Numbered from the stretch's first letter, positions 1 through 8,975 are shown. The stretch: 64,000 bases of DNA from Jatrophihabitans sp. (GCA_036399055.1 DASWNX010000046.1:1-64000); one strand, 5' to 3'. Numbers and translations are program-made. Notes: generated from the sequence alone by a model not told the origin.

Positions 1-2
1 AC

Positions 3-146
3 GCCCGCTACTACGACTCCGAGACAGCCCGCCGCCAAGCACTCCCAGCATGGCTGCACTTCTACAATCACCACCGAGCCCACAGCGCAATCGGAGCCCT
101 ACCGCCGATCAGCCGCCTGACCAACCTGCCTGGACATCACAACTAG
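3..146 (+). CDS. IS481-type transposase, C-terminal end (cut by window edge)
   Basis: The reading frame is open from the left edge to a TAG at 144-146 and gives 47 residues. They include WLHFYNHHRAHSAIGALPP and a final RLTNLPGHHN, which is the typical C-terminal end of the rve integrase core of IS481/IS3-like transposases (the FYNHHRPHSALG-type block after the catalytic Glu). The DDE residues lie outside the window, so activity cannot be judged. No terminal inverted repeat could be recognised in the 95 bases before the next gene. It marks the left border as a former or present insertion-sequence site. Confidence 0.8.
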   Translation, partial: ARYYDSETARRQALPAWLHFYNHHRAHSAIGALPPISRLTNLPGHHN

Positions 147-241
147 GGCACCGCGCGCCGAGGCGTCCCCGCCGAAGCGAGCATCACCCTCGCGCCCGGC
201 TGACCCCCCGCGCGCCCGGCTGAGGCGCTCGGGTGAGGCCG

Positions 242-1510
242 TCACGGGGTGCGGGTGGAGATCGCCGTCCGACGGGGCTGCTGGCCTGCATTTAGCTGGC
301 TGGGCTGCTGGCCGGCATGCCATTGGCTGGGCTGGTGGCTGGCCTGCCGCTGAGCCGGATGACCGTCGCTGGACCGACCGGTGACTCTGGGCTGGCGCGA
401 TGGCAGGCGCTGGATCATCACCAGGGTCCGGTCGTCGTCGAGCTTGCCGGGCACCCGCTCGATCAGCAGCCGGGCCAGCCCGCCGCCGTCGGGCCGCTCG
501 CCGGCCAACGCCTCGACGTTGTCCATCAGCCGCAAGGTGCCGACGTCGATGTCGCGGCCGCGGTCCTCCACGACCCCGTCGGTGTAGAGGAACAGCGACT
601 CGCCCGGCTGCAGGACGTCCTGGTCGAGCACCCCGGCCAGCGTCGGCAGCACCCCCAGCATCGTCCCGGCAGCCGGCGAGGTGCGCCACGGCGGCGCCTG
701 GCTCGGCCGGAAGTGCAGTGCGGGCGGGTGTCCGGCGACCCGGATGCTGTACTCGCCGCTGCCCAGGTCCAGCTCGACGTAGATCGCCGAGGCCAGCCCC
801 ACCGACCACTGCTGGCGAGCCAGGTAGTCGTTGGTGGCGGCCAGGAACTGCTCGGCGGGCACCGAGCCGAGCAGGCCGCCGACCGCGCCGGACAGCAACA
901 GGGCGCGGGGGCCGGCGGTGATGCCGTAGCCGGCGACGTCGATGACGGCCAGGTGCAGCACCTGGCTGCTTCCCTCGCACACCAACCGGTTGGCGACGAA
1001 GTCACCCGAGATCGCCGCCCCGTGCGCGGGCCGTTGTTGGATCTCGACATTCCAACCGGCAGGCACCGCCGGTGGTCGCGCCTGCACCAACTGCCGGTCC
1101 CGGATCAGGCCCAACACCGTTTCGGCGCTGACCTGCTTGAGTCCCAGCCGATCCCGCCGCCGTGCCTGCAGCAGCGCGACCAGCGCGGTGACCGCCACCA
1201 TCGCCAGCGCGGACTCCGACAGGTGACCCGGGTTCGGCCCGTGTGTCAGAGCGACCATCTCCAGGCAGAGCGCCGCGGCGGCCAACAAGGCCAGCATCGC
1301 CCGCACGCCCAGCACCAGCGAGGACAGCACCATGACGATCATGACCACGGCGGCGACCTCGACCTGGCTGTCGTCCAGCAGTGAGCAACCGGTGCCCAGC
1401 AGCAGGAGCAGCACCGCCATCACGGCGGCGACGCGCTCGGAAGGCCGCTTGGCTCGGGCGCGAAGGCTGCGCGCGAAGCGGTTGAGGCTGGTGGGGGTAG
1501 CCGCCGTCAT
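242..1510 (-). CDS. membrane-anchored SpoIIE/PP2C-type serine phosphatase
   Basis: 422 residues. The N-terminal third holds about three to four hydrophobic segments (residues about 27-45, 51-88 and 100-115), followed by a cytoplasmic PP2C/SpoIIE domain (about 150-370). Metal-binding aspartates sit in ISGDF, VIDVAGYG, LYTDGVVED and the final LDDDRTLVM block. Family members remove phosphate from anti-anti-sigma factors (STAS proteins) in partner-switching stress or development cascades. No kinase or STAS gene is next to it here, so the partner is unknown. The last 50 residues are a Gln/Pro/His-rich tail with a near-repeat (SQWHAGQQP, SQLNAGQQP) and no predicted domain. The start is ATG at 1510. 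Confidence 0.85.
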   Translation of the reverse strand: MTAATPTSLNRFARSLRARAKRPSERVAAVMAVLLLLLGTGCSLLDDSQVEVAAVVMIVMVLSSLVLGVRAMLALLAAAALCLEMVALTHGPNPGHLSESALAMVAVTALVALLQARRRDRLGLKQVSAETVLGLIRDRQLVQARPPAVPAGWNVEIQQRPAHGAAISGDFVANRLVCEGSSQVLHLAVIDVAGYGITAGPRALLLSGAVGGLLGSVPAEQFLAATNDYLARQQWSVGLASAIYVELDLGSGEYSIRVAGHPPALHFRPSQAPPWRTSPAAGTMLGVLPTLAGVLDQDVLQPGESLFLYTDGVVEDRGRDIDVGTLRLMDNVEALAGERPDGGGLARLLIERVPGKLDDDRTLVMIQRLPSRQPRVTGRSSDGHPAQRQASHQPSQWHAGQQPSQLNAGQQPRRTAISTRTP

Positions 1511-1620
1511 GGTGACCTCACCGTAACCGAGCAGCGGCGCTTCCGATAGCGAAGCGGTACTGATCCGTTACGGACCGTGTCCGCTTTCGCCACCAGTGCC
1601 CGTTCGGGCAGGATGAGCGC

Positions 1621-1977
1621 ATGACTCAAGCGCAGGACCGGCCACGTCGGCGGCGTCGGCCACGCCCGCCTGCCGCCGAGCCGGCGGGGCGGTCCTCCGA
1701 GGCCGCCGGGTCCGGGCGGGGTCATGGGGACGGCGTCGAACCAGACCCGGCCACAGGCCGCTCCGCCAAGTCCAGCCGCCGGGAGGACGCAGGTCGCGGC
1801 CACGGCCGTGACTCCGAACGCGGCTGGCGCGAGCTCGCCGGCAGCTCACCGTCCCAGGTCGGCCTGGGGGGCGCGCTACGGGCCAGGGACGTGGCCAGGC
1901 CGACCGCGGCCGAGCTGGCCGCCGCCGAGCGCGATGTGGTCGTGGTGCGCCGGAATTGGCAGCCGCCGGAGGCCTGA
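1621..1977 (+). CDS. conserved actinobacterial hypothetical protein, Arg-rich N-terminus
   Basis: 118 residues. The first half is very basic and low in complexity (RPRRRRRPRPP). The second half carries the conserved-looking part: GWRELAGSSPSQVGLGGALRARDV followed by a stretch ending ERDVVVVRRNWQPPE. I recall short actinobacterial proteins ending in this RDVVVVRR-W-PP motif, but none has a known function. It converges on rpiB with only 2 bases between the stop codons. The ATG at 1621 has a modest AGGA upstream. The N-terminal half could be an over-long start; the C-terminal half is the reliable part. Confidence 0.6.
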   Translation: MTQAQDRPRRRRRPRPPAAEPAGRSSEAAGSGRGHGDGVEPDPATGRSAKSSRREDAGRGHGRDSERGWRELAGSSPSQVGLGGALRARDVARPTAAELAAAERDVVVVRRNWQPPEA

Positions 1978-1979
1978 GC

Positions 1980-2441
1980 TCAGTCCGGCAGCGTGCCGCT
2001 CTGCTCGAAAGCGGCAAGCATGCCGATCCGCCGGACGTGGCGCGGATCGTTGGAGAACGGCGTGTTCACGAACGCGTCGGCGATGGAGAGCGCTGCGTCC
2101 TGGCTGTGCATCCGGGCGCCGAGGCCCAGCACGTTGGCGTCGTTGTGCTGCCGCGCCAGAATGGCGGTAGGCAGGTCGTAACCCAGCGCGGCCCGAGCCC
2201 CGGTGACCTTGTTGGCCGCAATCTGCTCGCCGTTGCCGGAGCCGCCCAGCACGATGCCGAGGCTGCCGGGATCGGCGACGACCTGTTGAGCGGTGCCGAT
2301 GCAGTACGGCGGGTAGTCGTCCTCGGGCTCGTAGCTGTGCGGCCCGCAATCGGTGACGTCATGCCCGGCGGCCGTCAGGTGCGCAGCCAGCACGCCCTTG
2401 AGTTCGAATCCCGCGTGGTCGCTGCCCAGGTAAACGCGCAT
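1980..2441 (-). CDS. rpiB: ribose-5-phosphate isomerase B
   Basis: Interconverts ribulose 5-phosphate and ribose 5-phosphate in the cytosolic non-oxidative pentose phosphate pathway. The start is set at the ATG giving MRVYLGSDHAGFELK, the invariant RpiB N-terminus; an upstream in-frame ATG (2477) would add 12 unconserved residues. Visible motifs are GSDHAGFELK (substrate phosphate site), GIVLGGSGNGEQIAANK (the glycine-rich catalytic loop) and HNDANVLGLGAR. In the loop the mycobacterial-type enzyme uses Ser rather than Cys as general base, consistent with GGSGNG here. 153 residues is the normal length. Confidence 0.93.
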   Translation of the reverse strand: MRVYLGSDHAGFELKGVLAAHLTAAGHDVTDCGPHSYEPEDDYPPYCIGTAQQVVADPGSLGIVLGGSGNGEQIAANKVTGARAALGYDLPTAILARQHNDANVLGLGARMHSQDAALSIADAFVNTPFSNDPRHVRRIGMLAAFEQSGTLPD

Positions 2442-2512
2442 GCGGGCAATCGTGCCAGCACCGTCGTGGACAAGCATGGCCGGGCTCCCGCTCGCGCAAG
2501 GGCCCGCCGCGA

Positions 2513-2851
2513 TCAGTCCAGCGGAAAGCTGAACTCCCCGCTGGGGGTTCGGCTCAACCGGTGCTCGGCGACCGCCGCCGTGGTCGCGATGGGTCCATAG
2601 ACATGGGGAAAATCCTCATCGGAGCCGTAAAGGTCCTCATCGACGACCGGATGGGCCAGCTGGGCAGGGTCGAATTCCACCACCAGCAGGTCGACCCGGT
2701 CGCCGAACCTGGCGTTGGCCGTCCTGGCGACCTGGTCGCGGTAGGAGAAGTGCACGAAGCCCTCCTGCTCCAGCGACGGCGGGCGGTAGCTGCCCTGCGC
2801 GCAGGCAGCCCGCCAGTCCGGCTCGGCCACGATGTGAAAGATCGCAGGCAT
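2513..2851 (-). CDS. DUF952 family protein
   Basis: 112 residues, full length for DUF952, a small cytosolic family of unknown function. The sequence shows the family hallmarks: MPAIFHIVAEPDW at the start, GFVHFSY (the conserved HF/HCS segment), DLLVVEFD and EDFPHVYGPI near the end. It lies between rpiB and the DsbA-like gene, all on the minus strand and 19 bases downstream of the latter, so it may be co-transcribed with it. No catalytic role can be inferred. Confidence 0.82.
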   Translation of the reverse strand: MPAIFHIVAEPDWRAACAQGSYRPPSLEQEGFVHFSYRDQVARTANARFGDRVDLLVVEFDPAQLAHPVVDEDLYGSDEDFPHVYGPIATTAAVAEHRLSRTPSGEFSFPLD

Positions 2852-2870
2852 GACCGCTGACCGCCGTCGC

Positions 2871-3497
2871 TCAGTCGAACCTGGGCGATTCGGTGCGAGT
2901 CCGCTTGATCTCGAAGAAGTAGGGATACTCAGCCAGCAACCGGGCGCCGTCCCAGACCTTGGCGGCGTCCTCGCCCCGCGGAATCCGGGTCAGCACCGGG
3001 CCGAAGAAAGCCACCCCGTCGATGTGGATGACCGGCGTGCCGACCTCTAAGCCGACCGCGTCCATACCCTCGTGGTGGGACTTGACCAGGGCCTCGTCGT
3101 ACTCGGTGGAGTCCGCGGCGTCGGCCAGCGATTCGGGCAGCCCGGCCTCGGTCAGCGACTCGACCAGAGTCTGGCGGTCGAAAGGTCGGCCCTCGTTGTG
3201 GTTCTTGACGCCCAACGCGGTGTAGAGCTCGCGCAGGCTGGCGTTGCCGTGGTGCTGCTCGGCGGCGATCGCGACCCGGACCGGGCCCCAGGCCCCGTCC
3301 AGCATCTTGCGGTAGTTCTCAGGCAGGTCGCGGCCCTCGTTGAGCACCGCCAGCGACATCACATGAAAGCTCAGATCGATGTCCCGGTGCTTCTCGACCT
3401 CCAGGATCCAGCGCGAGGTGACCCATGCGTAAGGACACGAGGGATCGAACCAGAAATCGACTTTCGCCCGGCTCTGCGCCGTGCCGTCCGCCATCAT
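2871..3497 (-). CDS. DsbA-family mycothiol-dependent reductase-like protein (Rv2466c type), CPYA active site
   Basis: About 209 residues with a thioredoxin fold containing an inserted helical domain. It aligns by eye over its whole length with M. tuberculosis Rv2466c, a mycothiol-dependent oxidoreductase that activates nitro-prodrugs: [77 protein letters not shown], and the ending [15 protein letters not shown]. Rv2466c has CPWC; here the motif is CPYA, so only the N-terminal cysteine remains, which suggests a monothiol mechanism using mycothiol. The start is an ATG at 3497 (or 3494), 8 bases after AGGGG; the ATG at 3512 lies upstream of that ribosome site. Confidence 0.85.
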   Translation of the reverse strand: MMADGTAQSRAKVDFWFDPSCPYAWVTSRWILEVEKHRDIDLSFHVMSLAVLNEGRDLPENYRKMLDGAWGPVRVAIAAEQHHGNASLRELYTALGVKNHNEGRPFDRQTLVESLTEAGLPESLADAADSTEYDEALVKSHHEGMDAVGLEVGTPVIHIDGVAFFGPVLTRIPRGEDAAKVWDGARLLAEYPYFFEIKRTRTESPRFD

Positions 3498-3515
3498 GCA
3501 GCCCCTAATCAATAG

Positions 3516-3526
3516 TCACAATGTGA
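3516..3526. promoter_or_regulatory. 11-bp palindrome in the divergent DsbA-like/pepN intergenic region
   Basis: TCACAATGTGA is a perfect 5-bp inverted repeat with a one-base centre, 19 bases upstream of the reductase start. A second inverted repeat, GAGCG...CGCTC, lies at 3542-3558. They sit between two divergent genes, where an operator would be expected. No regulator family can be assigned and chance occurrence is possible. Confidence 0.25.
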
Positions 3527-3591
3527 AAGAATGCCTTCATTGAGCGCGTGACACGCTCTTCGAGTAACAACCTCTAAAGGAGCGGCATTCC

Positions 3592-6270
3592 GTGCCCAGT
3601 ATGCGCCCGGCGCCCGGCCTGCCCACCAGCGGGCTTGACGCCTACCGGATCGACGCCAACACGGTTCGAGTGCCCAACCTGACGCGGCAGGACGCTCAGC
3701 AGCGCGCCGGCTTGCTGCGAGTGGACAGCTACGACGTGGTGCTGGACCTGACCGACGCCGACGGCGGGCCGAGCGAGCGGACGTTTCGCTGCCGCACCAC
3801 CATTGCCTTCACCGCCAACCGGCCGGGGGCCTCGACCTTTCTCGACGTGATCGCCGACCGCTTTCACGAGGTCAGCCTGAACGGCCGCCCGGTCGACGTC
3901 AGCGGTTACGAGCCGGCGGACGGGATCGTGCTCGCCGAGCTGGCCGAGCACAACGTGGCGGTGATCGACGCCGACCTGCTCTACACCACCAATGGCCAGG
4001 GCCTGCACCGGTTCGTCGACCCGATCGACGACGAGGTCTACCTGTACACCCAGTTCGAGACCACGGACGCCAAGCGGATGTTCGCCTGCTTCGACCAACC
4101 GGATCTCAAGGCGAGCTTCACGCTGCACGTCACCGCCCCGGCGCACTGGAAGCTGCTGTCCAACGGGGCCGTGACCGAGGTCGAGGACGCAGGGCATGAG
4201 CACAGCCAGACCAAGACGGTCCACTTCGCCACCACGCCGCGGATGAGCACCTACATCACCGCGCTGGTCGCCGGCCCGTTCTACGAGGCCACCGATCACC
4301 ACGACGGCATCGACCTCGGCCTGTACTGCCGCGACTCGCTGGCCGAGCACCTCGACACCGACGAGATGTTCACCATCACCAAGCAGGGTTTCGACTGGTA
4401 CCACCAGAACTTCGGCTACCGCTACGCCTTCGGCAAGTACGACCAGGTCTGCGTTCCGGAGTTCAACTCCGGGGCGATGGAGAACGCCGCGTGCGTGACG
4501 ATGGTGGAGGACTACATCTTCACCAGCAGGGTCACCAGCGTGCGCTACGAACGCCGGGCCACCACGATCCTGCACGAGATGGCCCACATGTGGTTCGGCA
4601 ACCTGGTCACGATGCGGTGGTTCGACGACCTCTGGCTCAACGAGTCCTTCGCCGAGTGGGCGGCCTTCATCGCCCAGGCCCAGGCCACGACCTGGACCGA
4701 CGCCTGGACGACCTTCGCCAACGCTGAGAAGACCTGGGCCTACAAGCAGGATCAGCTCCCCTCGACCCACCCGGTCGCCTGCGACATCGTCGACGTCGAG
4801 GCGGTCGACGTGAACTTCGACGGCATCACCTACGCCAAGGGCGCCAGCGCCCTCAAGCAGCTGGTCGCCTACGTCGGCCTGCCGCAATTCCTGGCCGGTG
4901 TGCGCCAGTACTTCACCGACCACGCCTTCGGCAACACCACCCTCGCCGACCTGCTCGACGCGCTGAACGCCACGTCCGGCCGCGAGCTGTCGGGCTGGGC
5001 GAGGCTGTGGTTGAAGACCAGCGGCGTCAACACGCTGTCGGCCGAGTTCGAGCTCGACTCCGACGGCAGGTTCAGCTCGTTCGCGGTGATCCAGGACGCG
5101 CCGCGTGAGACCTCGCCGGACAACGTCCTGCGTCCCCACCGGCTGGGCATCGGCCTGTACTCCTACGAGACCGACCCTGATGCCGGTGACCAGGCCCCCA
5201 AGCTGGTGCGCACCCATCGGGTCGAGGTCGACGTCGACGGTGCGCGGACCGAGATCGCCGAGCTGATCGGGCAACGCCGGCCGGACCTGGTGCTGCTCAA
5301 CGACGACGACCTCACCTACTGCAAGCTCCGGCTGGACGAGCACAGCCTGCACACGCTGCGCCACGGCGGGTTGGCCGCGCTGCAGGACTCGCTGGCCCGC
5401 ACCCTGTGCTGGTCGGCGGCCTGGGAGATGGTGCGCGACGGCAAGCTGGCCACCCGGCACTACCTGGACCTGGTGATCTCGGCCGCGGGCAGCGAGTCCG
5501 TGGTCGGCGTGGTGCAGGCGGTCAACAAGCAGCTGCTGCAGGCCCTGGAGATGTACGCCGACCCGGACTGGGCGCCGGCCGGCCGGGCCCGCTTCGGCGA
5601 CCTGGCGCTGGCCAACGCCCGCGCCGCGGCCCCCGGGTCAGACCACCAGCTGGCCTGGGTGCACGCGCTGCTGGACACCGCGAGCGCCGGCGAGCAGCTG
5701 GACTTCGCGGCCGGGCTGCTCTCGGGTGAGCAGCAGCTGGAGGGCCTGACGGTGGACATCGGCCTGCGCTGGCTGATCGTGCGGGCCCTGGTGGCGCGGG
5801 GTCGCGCCGGCGAGGCCGAGATCGCGGCCGTCGAAGCCGATGACCCGTCAGCCGCCGGCGCGCGCGAAGCGGCCACCGCCCGCGCCCGGATACCCAGTGC
5901 CGAGGCCAAGGCCACGGCCTGGTCGATGGCGACCCAGGACTCGGACCTCAGCGCCGCGGTGAGGAAGGCGGTGCGGATCGGGTTCCGCGATCCGTGGCAA
6001 TCCGAGCTGTTGGCGCCCTACACAGCCAGGTACTTCGCAGAGGCGGCCGAGATCTGGGACCGCTTCACCGCCGAGAACGCCAAGGGCATCATCGTCATGC
6101 TCTTCCCGTCCTGGTCCAGCGCCATCGACGAGCAGACGCTGCGGCTGGCCGACGCCCTTGTGGCCGACACCAGCCAGCCGGCTGCCCTGCGGCGGCTGAT
6201 CAGCGAGGGGCGCGGCGAGGTCGCGCGGGCCCTTCGCGCCCGCACGGTGGACGCCGCCGCCGACCGCTGA
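3592..6270 (+). CDS. pepN: aminopeptidase N (M1 zinc metallopeptidase)
   Basis: 892 residues; cytosolic M1 aminopeptidase that removes N-terminal residues from peptides. The M1 substrate motif GAMENA is present, followed by the gluzincin motif HEMAHMWFGNLV and the third zinc ligand in NESFAEW, so the active site is complete. A long ERAP1-like helical C-terminal domain follows. The GTG at 3592 is preceded by AAAGGAG at good spacing. The N-terminus is about 25 residues longer than the usual NLTR..AQ..AxLL.VDSYDVxLDL beginning. It is convergent with tmsB (3 bases between stops). This enzyme class is the one inhibited by alpha-hydroxy-beta-amino acyl peptides, the kind of product predicted for the megasynthase in this window. 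Confidence 0.95.
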   Translation: MPSMRPAPGLPTSGLDAYRIDANTVRVPNLTRQDAQQRAGLLRVDSYDVVLDLTDADGGPSERTFRCRTTIAFTANRPGASTFLDVIADRFHEVSLNGRPVDVSGYEPADGIVLAELAEHNVAVIDADLLYTTNGQGLHRFVDPIDDEVYLYTQFETTDAKRMFACFDQPDLKASFTLHVTAPAHWKLLSNGAVTEVEDAGHEHSQTKTVHFATTPRMSTYITALVAGPFYEATDHHDGIDLGLYCRDSLAEHLDTDEMFTITKQGFDWYHQNFGYRYAFGKYDQVCVPEFNSGAMENAACVTMVEDYIFTSRVTSVRYERRATTILHEMAHMWFGNLVTMRWFDDLWLNESFAEWAAFIAQAQATTWTDAWTTFANAEKTWAYKQDQLPSTHPVACDIVDVEAVDVNFDGITYAKGASALKQLVAYVGLPQFLAGVRQYFTDHAFGNTTLADLLDALNATSGRELSGWARLWLKTSGVNTLSAEFELDSDGRFSSFAVIQDAPRETSPDNVLRPHRLGIGLYSYETDPDAGDQAPKLVRTHRVEVDVDGARTEIAELIGQRRPDLVLLNDDDLTYCKLRLDEHSLHTLRHGGLAALQDSLARTLCWSAAWEMVRDGKLATRHYLDLVISAAGSESVVGVVQAVNKQLLQALEMYADPDWAPAGRARFGDLALANARAAAPGSDHQLAWVHALLDTASAGEQLDFAAGLLSGEQQLEGLTVDIGLRWLIVRALVARGRAGEAEIAAVEADDPSAAGAREAATARARIPSAEAKATAWSMATQDSDLSAAVRKAVRIGFRDPWQSELLAPYTARYFAEAAEIWDRFTAENAKGIIVMLFPSWSSAIDEQTLRLADALVADTSQPAALRRLISEGRGEVARALRARTVDAAADR

Positions 6271-6273
6271 AGC

Positions 6274-7539
6274 CTAGGAACCCCAGGTCGGACGCAGCGG
6301 GAACCGCGCGTCACCCGACGAGGAGGTCTTGACCGCCAGCACCTGGTGCAGCTGGACGCCGTTGGTCTCAAAGCCCAACCGCGAACCTGCCATGTAGAGG
6401 CCCCAGATCCGGGCGGTGGGCTCGCCGACGTCGGCGACGCAGGCGTCCCAATTGCGCACCAGGTTCTCGCACCAGTGCTTGAGGGTCAGCGCGTAGTGCT
6501 CGCGCAGGTTCTCCTCGTGGCGCACTTCCAGGCCGGCGTTCTGCGCCTCGGTGATGATCCGCCCCGAGCCGGTCAGCTCGCCGTCGGGAAAGACGTAGCG
6601 ATCGATGAAGTGGCCCGGCATCGGGTCCTGCTTGTTGTCGGGCCGGGTGATGCAGTGGTTGAGCAGCCGGCCGCCGTCGCGCAGCTTGCCCTTGAGAAAG
6701 GCGAAGTAGGCCGGGTAGTTGCCCACCCCGACGTGTTCCATCAGGCCGATCGAGCTGATGGCGTCGTAGTCCGAGCCAGGAGCGTCGCGGTAGTCACTGT
6801 GCAGGATCTGCACCTGCCCGCTCAGCCCGTCACGCTCGACCGCCGCGGCGCCCCAGCGGGCCTGGGCGGCCGACAGCGTCACACCCACCACCTGCACGCC
6901 GTAGTGGCTGGCCGCATGCCGGGCCATGCCTCCCCAGCCGCATCCGACGTCGAGCAGCCGCATGCCCGGCTCCAGGCCGAGCTTGCGAGCGACCAGGTCG
7001 AACTTCTCCTCCTGCGCCTCCTCCAGGCTGGCGTCGGGCTTGGGGAACACCGCGCAGGTGTAGGCCATCGAGGGGCCGAGCACCTTCTCATAGAACTCGT
7101 TCGACACGTCGTAGTGCTTGCCGATCGCCTGGGCGTCCCGGTCGCGGGAGTGCCGCAGCCCCTCTACCACGCGGCGCCAGCGAGGCAACGCCTCCTGCGC
7201 CGGCGGCTCCGGCGGCACCAGGTTGCGCCAGCCCAGCTCGCGCATCAGCACGCCGGCCTCCTTGGGGGTGGGCCGCCGGAACCGCCAGCTGCCCAGGCAC
7301 TGCAGCGCGTCGTAGGGATCGCCGGGATGCGCGCCGTGCAGCAGCAGGTCGCCCTGCACGTAGGCCCTGGCCAACCCCAGGTCACCCGGCGCGGTGGCCA
7401 GGTAACGCAGGCCGCGCTCGTTGACCAGCTCCAGGGTGATCTCCGAGTCCGCCGAGCCGAACGAGCTGCCGTCATAAGCGGTGAAGCGCATCGGCGCGCC
7501 CTCGGCCGTGAGCATCGACACCAGGTCGGCGATCTTCAT
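6274..7539 (-). CDS. tmsB: TmsB/UfaA1-type fatty-acyl methyltransferase (cyclopropane synthase family)
   Basis: 421 residues. A SAM-dependent methyltransferase of the cyclopropane-fatty-acyl-phospholipid synthase superfamily; this subfamily adds a methylene at C10 of oleoyl lipids, the first step to 10-methylstearic (tuberculostearic) acid. The N-terminal 110 residues are the family's own domain (LGLARAYVQGDLLLHG). The SAM site is LLDVGCGWGGMARHAA, with ISSIGLMEHVG and the C-terminal FxRYVFPDGEL-type block (here DRYVFPDGEL). It overlaps the upstream tmsA by 4 bases (ATGA), so the two are translationally coupled. The pairing with a TmsA-like flavoprotein is what separates it from a true cyclopropane synthase. 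Confidence 0.85.
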   Translation of the reverse strand: MKIADLVSMLTAEGAPMRFTAYDGSSFGSADSEITLELVNERGLRYLATAPGDLGLARAYVQGDLLLHGAHPGDPYDALQCLGSWRFRRPTPKEAGVLMRELGWRNLVPPEPPAQEALPRWRRVVEGLRHSRDRDAQAIGKHYDVSNEFYEKVLGPSMAYTCAVFPKPDASLEEAQEEKFDLVARKLGLEPGMRLLDVGCGWGGMARHAASHYGVQVVGVTLSAAQARWGAAAVERDGLSGQVQILHSDYRDAPGSDYDAISSIGLMEHVGVGNYPAYFAFLKGKLRDGGRLLNHCITRPDNKQDPMPGHFIDRYVFPDGELTGSGRIITEAQNAGLEVRHEENLREHYALTLKHWCENLVRNWDACVADVGEPTARIWGLYMAGSRLGFETNGVQLHQVLAVKTSSSGDARFPLRPTWGS

Positions 7540-8975
7540 CTGCGTCCCACCGCTTTCTCGTACAGCCCGGTCAACCGGTGGCCGGGATCGTATGTGTCCT
7601 TGAGCACGGCGTAGACGTCCCCGCCGTACACCGCCTCGAAGGCCTGCCTGTCATAGAAGGCGTCTGAGTACAGCGACTTGTGCCCGGCGTGCTCGGCGAC
7701 CGCCGCCTCGATGAGCCGGTTGACGTCACCGTCGGCCCGGCCGTCGGTGATCGCCACGGTGCCCCAGAACCCGACGTTGACATAGACCTGGCCCGGTGTG
7801 AGGGGGTACAGCGGCCACGGCTTGGCCAAGCCGGGCTGGTCCCCAGCCTGCCGATCTGAGTCCCGTCGGTCGGCAGCGCCCGGCTCGCGAAGCATCAGGG
7901 GGCACAACCACACCGGTGACATCCCCACCTGCTCGGCGAACCAGCGCACGAAGTCGGCGGTCCGCTCCAGCGGGATCTCCACGTCCTGCACCACCCGCTC
8001 GCGCGGCGGCTGACGGCGGACCCGGTCGATCTTCTCAGCGACCTTGAACCGGTGGTCCAAGGAGATCAGCCGGTGATAGAAGTCGCTACGGCGGTACTTG
8101 GCCGGCCACAGCCGACGGACCACCGGATTCTGCACGCCGAAGGCGCCCGAGCACCAGAACCAGTCGGTGTCCCAGCGCCACAGGTAGTCAGAGACCGTCA
8201 GGCAGTCCCGCTCGCGGGACCGGATCGAGCGGTAGAAGATCTGCTGACCGGTGTAGTCACTGGCTGCCGGCGCCCCCGCCGCCATCGGGTCCTCGACCCA
8301 CCGGCCCAGGCACAGGTAGGCCTCGTCGACGCTGAAGACGACCCCGTCCAGGAAGTCCACCGGCTCACCGGCCCAGCTGCGCTCGGCGGTGATCTGCCCG
8401 ATCGCCGCGCACAGCGCCTCGAGGTCTGTGAACCGGACATGCCGCAGTCCGACGAAGGGGCGCACCGGGTCGAGTTCGATGAGCAGCCGGACCGCGTAGC
8501 CGAGACTGCCGTAGGAGTTGGGAAAGCCGTGAAACAGGTCCGGGTGCTGGCTGGGGCTGACCGTCAGCAGCCGCCCGTCGCCGGTCAGCACGTCCATCTC
8601 CAGGACCGACTCGTGCGGCAGGCCGTTGCGAAACGAGGTGGACTCGATGCCCAGCCCGGTCACCGCGCCGCCCAGGGTGATGGTCTTGAGCTGCGGCACC
8701 ACCTTGGGCATCAGACCGTGACGCAGGCACTCGGCCACCAGTCGCTCGTAGGTGCACATACCCTGCACGTCAGCGGTGCGGGCCACCGGGTCGACCGAGA
8801 GCACCCCGTCCAGGCCGGTCACGTCCAGACCGGCCGCTTGCCCAGCGCGTGGCCGGAACAGGTTGGAGGTTCGCTTGGCCAGGCGGACCGGCGTGCCCTC
8901 GGCTATAGCGGCGTAGGAGGCGGTGAGCGCGGCGACCGCGTCGGCGTGGGCCTGGTCGCTCAGTGTGGCAGTCAT
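7536..8975 (-). CDS. tmsA: TmsA-type FAD-binding oxidoreductase (10-methylene to 10-methyl reductase)
   Basis: 479 residues of the FAD-linked oxidase family (PCMH-type FAD domain in the first 180 residues: VDPVARTADVQGMCTY, then LKTITLGGAVTGLGIESTSF). The C-terminal half is like DHCR24 sterol reductase-type enzymes. In mycobacteria, Rhodococcus and Thermomonospora the TmsA/BfaA partner reduces the 10-methylene fatty acyl group made by TmsB, using NADPH. Gene order (tmsA then tmsB, 4-base overlap) matches that system. ATG at 8975 with GAGAGG upstream. A short low-complexity insert (AADRRDSDRQAGDQPG) lies near residue 370. The function rests on family resemblance plus pairing. Confidence 0.82.
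   Translation of the reverse strand: MTATLSDQAHADAVAALTASYAAIAEGTPVRLAKRTSNLFRPRAGQAAGLDVTGLDGVLSVDPVARTADVQGMCTYERLVAECLRHGLMPKVVPQLKTITLGGAVTGLGIESTSFRNGLPHESVLEMDVLTGDGRLLTVSPSQHPDLFHGFPNSYGSLGYAVRLLIELDPVRPFVGLRHVRFTDLEALCAAIGQITAERSWAGEPVDFLDGVVFSVDEAYLCLGRWVEDPMAAGAPAASDYTGQQIFYRSIRSRERDCLTVSDYLWRWDTDWFWCSGAFGVQNPVVRRLWPAKYRRSDFYHRLISLDHRFKVAEKIDRVRRQPPRERVVQDVEIPLERTADFVRWFAEQVGMSPVWLCPLMLREPGAADRRDSDRQAGDQPGLAKPWPLYPLTPGQVYVNVGFWGTVAITDGRADGDVNRLIEAAVAEHAGHKSLYSDAFYDRQAFEAVYGGDVYAVLKDTYDPGHRLTGLYEKAVGRR

Noticed and set aside
3574..5460. Long open frame (628 codons) antisense to pepN
   Set aside because: It is a high-GC shadow: Val/Gly/Arg-rich with no domain, opposite a gene with complete M1 motifs.
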